From Nemopilema nomurai (lineage: Eukaryota; Cnidaria; Scyphozoa; Rhizostomeae; Rhizostomatidae), in NCBI GenBank assembly GCA_003864495.1, contig ML133427.1, forward strand, positions 1,295,026 through 1,359,025: DNA of 64,000 nucleotides, given 5' to 3'. The position numbers and the translations under genes were made by a program. Positions 61,011-64,000 of the stretch are shown here, piece by piece (position 1 is the stretch's first letter; each line of letters starts with the position of its first letter). The notes beneath the pieces were generated by a model that searched no databases, was not told where the DNA came from, and saw only the letters and a list, made by a program, of their open reading frames with translations.

Positions 61011-64000
61011 AAATTTGAAGAAGGGTCCTTCAGACAAAAGACATGTTTATTGAAGCATTTTGGTGGTGGTTTCACTCTTGTATGACCCCTAGCTCCAGGA
61101 GCTTTGATTGTTGGTTGCGATTCCGCTGAAAATAACGATGCTAAAGACTTGCAAAATGGATAATTTTTCATCCAAAAATTCTTGTTCCAAAGATCGAATA
61201 GAACTAAAGGGAATATTTAGTGAGGCATTTTGGTGGTGGTTTCACTCTTGTATGATCATTATTTCTGGAGATACAACGCTTTTAGTGTCGGTTGCGATTC
61301 CGCTAAAAACACCAAGGCTATAGCCTTGCAAAAAGGGTGATTTTTTGACCCAAAAATTGAAATTCCAAATTTCACATGGAGTTAAAGGCATGTCTAGTGA
61401 GGCATTTTGGTGGTGGTTTCACTCTTGTATGATCATTATTTCTGGAGATACAACGCTTTTAGTGTCGGTTGCGATTCCGCTAAAAACACCAAGGCTATAG
61501 CCTTGCAAAAAGGGTGATTTTTTGACCCAAAAATTGAAATTCCAAATTTCACATGGAGTTAAAGGGCATGTCTAGTGAGGCATTTTGGTGGTGGTTTCAC
61601 TCTTGTATGATCATTATTTCTGGAGATACAACGCTTTTAGTGTCGGTTGCGATTCCGCTAAAAACACCAAGGCTATAGCCTTGCAAAAAGGGTGATTTTT
61701 TGACCCAAAAATTGAAATTCCAAATTTCACATGGAGTTAAAGGGCATGTCTAGTGAGGCATTTTGGTGGTGGTTTCACTCTTGTATGATCATTATTTCTG
61801 GAGATACAACGCTTTTAGTGTCGGTTGCGATTCCGCTAAAAACACCAAGGCTATAGCCTTGCAAAAAGGGTGATTTTTTGACCCAAAAATTGAAATTCCA
61901 AATTTCACATGGAGTTAAAGGGCATGTCTAGTGAGGCATTTTGGTGGTGGTTTCACTCTTGTATGATCATTATTTCTGGAGATACAACGCTTTTAGTGTC
62001 GGTTGCGATTCCGCTAAAAACACCAAGGCTATAGCCTTGCAAAAAGGGTGATTTTTTGACCCAAAAATTGAAATTCCAAATTTCACATGGAGTTAAAGGG
62101 CATGTCTAGTGAGGCATTTTGGTGGTGGTTTCACTCTTGTATGATCATTATTTCTGGAGATACAACGCTTTTAGTGTCGGTTGCGATTCCGCTAAAAACA
62201 CCAAGGCTATAGCCTTGCAAAAAGGGTGATTTTTTGACCCAAAAATTGAAATTCCAAATTTCACATGGAGTTAAAGGGCATGTCTAGTGAGGCATTTTGG
62301 TGGTGGTTTCACTCTTGTATGATCATTATTTCTGGAGATACAACGCTTTTAGTGTCGGTTGCGATTCCGCTAAAAACACCAAGGCTATAGCCTTGCAAAA
62401 AGGGTGATTTTTTGACCCAAAAATTGAAATTCCAAATTTCACATGGAGTTAAAGGGCATGTCTAGTGAGGCATTTTGGTGGTGGTTTCACTCTTGTATGA
62501 TCATTATTTCTGGAGATACAACGCTTTTAGTGTCGGTTGCGATTCCGCTAAAAACACCAAGGCTATAGCCTTGCAAAAAGGGTGATTTTTTGACCCAAAA
62601 ATTGAAATTCCAAATTTCACATGGAGTTAAAGGGCATGTCTAGTGAGGCATTTTGGTGGTGGTTTCACTCTTGTATGATCATTATTTCTGGAGATACAAC
62701 GCTTTTAGTGTCGGTTGCGATTCCGCAAAAACACCAAGGCTATAGCCTTGCAAAAAGGGTGATTTTTTGACCCAAAAATTGAAATTCCAAATTTCACATG
62801 GAGTTAAAGGGCATGTCTAGTGAGGCATTTTGGTGGTGGTTTCTCTTGTATGATCATTATTTCTGGAGATACAACGCTTTTAGTGTCGGTTGCGATTCCG
62901 CTAAAAACACCAAGGCTATAGCCTTGCAAAAAGGGTGATTTTTGACCCAAAAATTGAAATTCCAAATTTCACATGGAGTTAAAGGGCATGTCTAGTGAGG
63001 CATTTTGGTGGTGGTTTCATTCTTGTATGATCATTATTTCTGGAGATACAACGCTTTTAGTGTCGGTTGCGATTCCGCTAAAAACACCAAGGCTATAGCC
63101 TTGCAAAAAGGGTGATTTTTTGACCCAAAAATTGAAATTCCAAATTTCACATGGAGTTAAAGGGCATGTCTAGTGAGGCATTTTGGTGGTGGTTTCACTC
63201 TTGTATGATCATTATTTCTGGAGATACAACGCTTTTAGTGTCGGTTGCGATTCCGCTAAAAACACCAAGGCTATAGCCTTGCAAAAAGGGTGATTTTTTG
63301 ACCCAAAAATTGAAATTCCAAATTTCACATGGAGTTAAAGGGCATGTCTAGTGAGGCATTTTGGTGGTGGTTTCACTCTTGTATGATCATTATTTCTGGA
63401 GATACAACGCTTTTAGTGTCGGTTGCGATTCCGCTAAAAACACCAAGGCTATAGCCTTGCAAAAAGGTGATTTTTTGACCCAAAAATTGAAATTCCAAAT
63501 TTCACATAGAGTTAAAGGGCATGTCTAGTGAGGCATTTTGGTGGTGGTTTCACTCTTGTATGATCATTATTTCTGGAGATAAACGCTTTTAGTGTCGGTT
63601 GCGATTCCGCTAAAAACACCAAGGCTATAGCCTTGCAAAAAAGGGTGATTTTTTGACCCAAAAATTGAAATTCCAAATTTCACATGGAGTTAAAGGGCAT
63701 GTCTAGTGAGGCATTTTGGTGGTGGTTTCACTCTTGTATGATCATTATTTCTGGAGATACAACGCTTTTAGTGTCGGTTGCGATTCCGCTAAAAACACCA
63801 AGGCTATAGCCTTGCAAAAAGGGTGATTTTTTGACCAAAAATTGAAATTCCAAATTTCAATGGAGTTAAAGGGCATGTCTAGTGAGGNCCCAAAAATTGA
63901 AATTCCAAATTTCACATGGAGTTAAAGGGCATGTCTAGTGAGGCATTTTGGTGGTGGTTTCACTCTTGTATGATCATTATTTCTGGAGATACAACGCTTT
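61010..64000 (+). repeat. Satellite array, 178-bp unit, about 16 copies, open at right edge
   Basis: The segment beginning GGCATTTTGGTGGTGGTTTC recurs at 61224, 61401, 61579, 61757, 61935, 62113, 62291, 62469, 62647, 62824, 62999, 63177, 63355, 63532 and 63710, a 178-bp period with 1-3 base indels in later units. Interior units are almost identical. The first unit (about 61054-61223) and a weaker one before it are clearly diverged, as expected at an array edge. Each unit has the 16-bp palindrome CAAGGCTATAGCCTTG. Short open frames inside are not genes. The array continues past the window. Confidence 0.97.
63888..63888. other. Ambiguous base and assembly break in the satellite
   Basis: An N follows GTGAGG, and the next bases resume about two thirds into the unit, so GGCATTTTGG returns after only 56 bases instead of 178. 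This is a gap or collapse point in the assembly, so the copy number here is not reliable. Confidence 0.9.

Noticed and set aside
61108..61323. Open frame of 71 codons at the start of the satellite
   Set aside because: It lies wholly in repeat units and recurs with the array.
1..64000. CRISPR array, prophage, operon or bacterial insertion sequence
   Set aside because: Spliceosomal introns throughout. The only regular array is a satellite without spacers.

Overview
This is animal nuclear DNA, most likely from an anthozoan cnidarian (coral or sea anemone); that assignment is an inference. The support is AT-rich sequence with long spliceosomal introns, one 27-exon gene spread over about 50 kb, two intronless rhodopsin-class GPCR genes side by side, and a short-unit satellite. 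Nothing looks bacterial: there are no operons or Shine-Dalgarno signals, and most long open frames are chance. One ambiguous base (63888) shows this is assembled draft sequence.

Layout. 1-9475: no gene I can support. 9476-59195 (+): a formin whose order of parts (GBD/FH3, coiled coil, FH1, FH2) best matches the FMNL/FRL family of diaphanous-related formins. I assembled 27 exons by joining splice sites whose phases agree and whose peptides align along the family. They total 2,831 nt; one base is missing in exon 24, so the intended product is about 943 residues. Intron 23 (11.5 kb) holds, on the minus strand, two paralogous intronless class A GPCRs (46109-47128 and 50001-50996). 59196 to about 61010: 3' flank. 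About 61010-64000: a tandem satellite with a 178-bp unit that runs off the window.

How it works together. The formin would be a Rho-GTPase-controlled actin nucleator and elongator. The N-terminal GBD/FH3 binds the GTPase and restrains the protein, the coiled coil helps it pair, the short FH1 delivers profilin-actin, and the FH2 ring builds the filament. The usual C-terminal autoinhibitory DAD is not visible in the last exon. The GPCRs are separate antisense genes that share only the locus; their ligands are unknown.

Points most worth checking: a single-base frameshift just after the conserved DTK motif of FH2; an intron with both U12-type signals (minor spliceosome); a GC-AG intron leading to a 27-nt exon; the missing DAD; a hammerhead-like motif in intron 11; a MITE-like element with nested hairpins; a TTGCG-rich minisatellite that begins at a splice donor; and the nucleosome-length satellite with a 16-bp palindrome in each unit. 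I found no clearly new multi-gene system.
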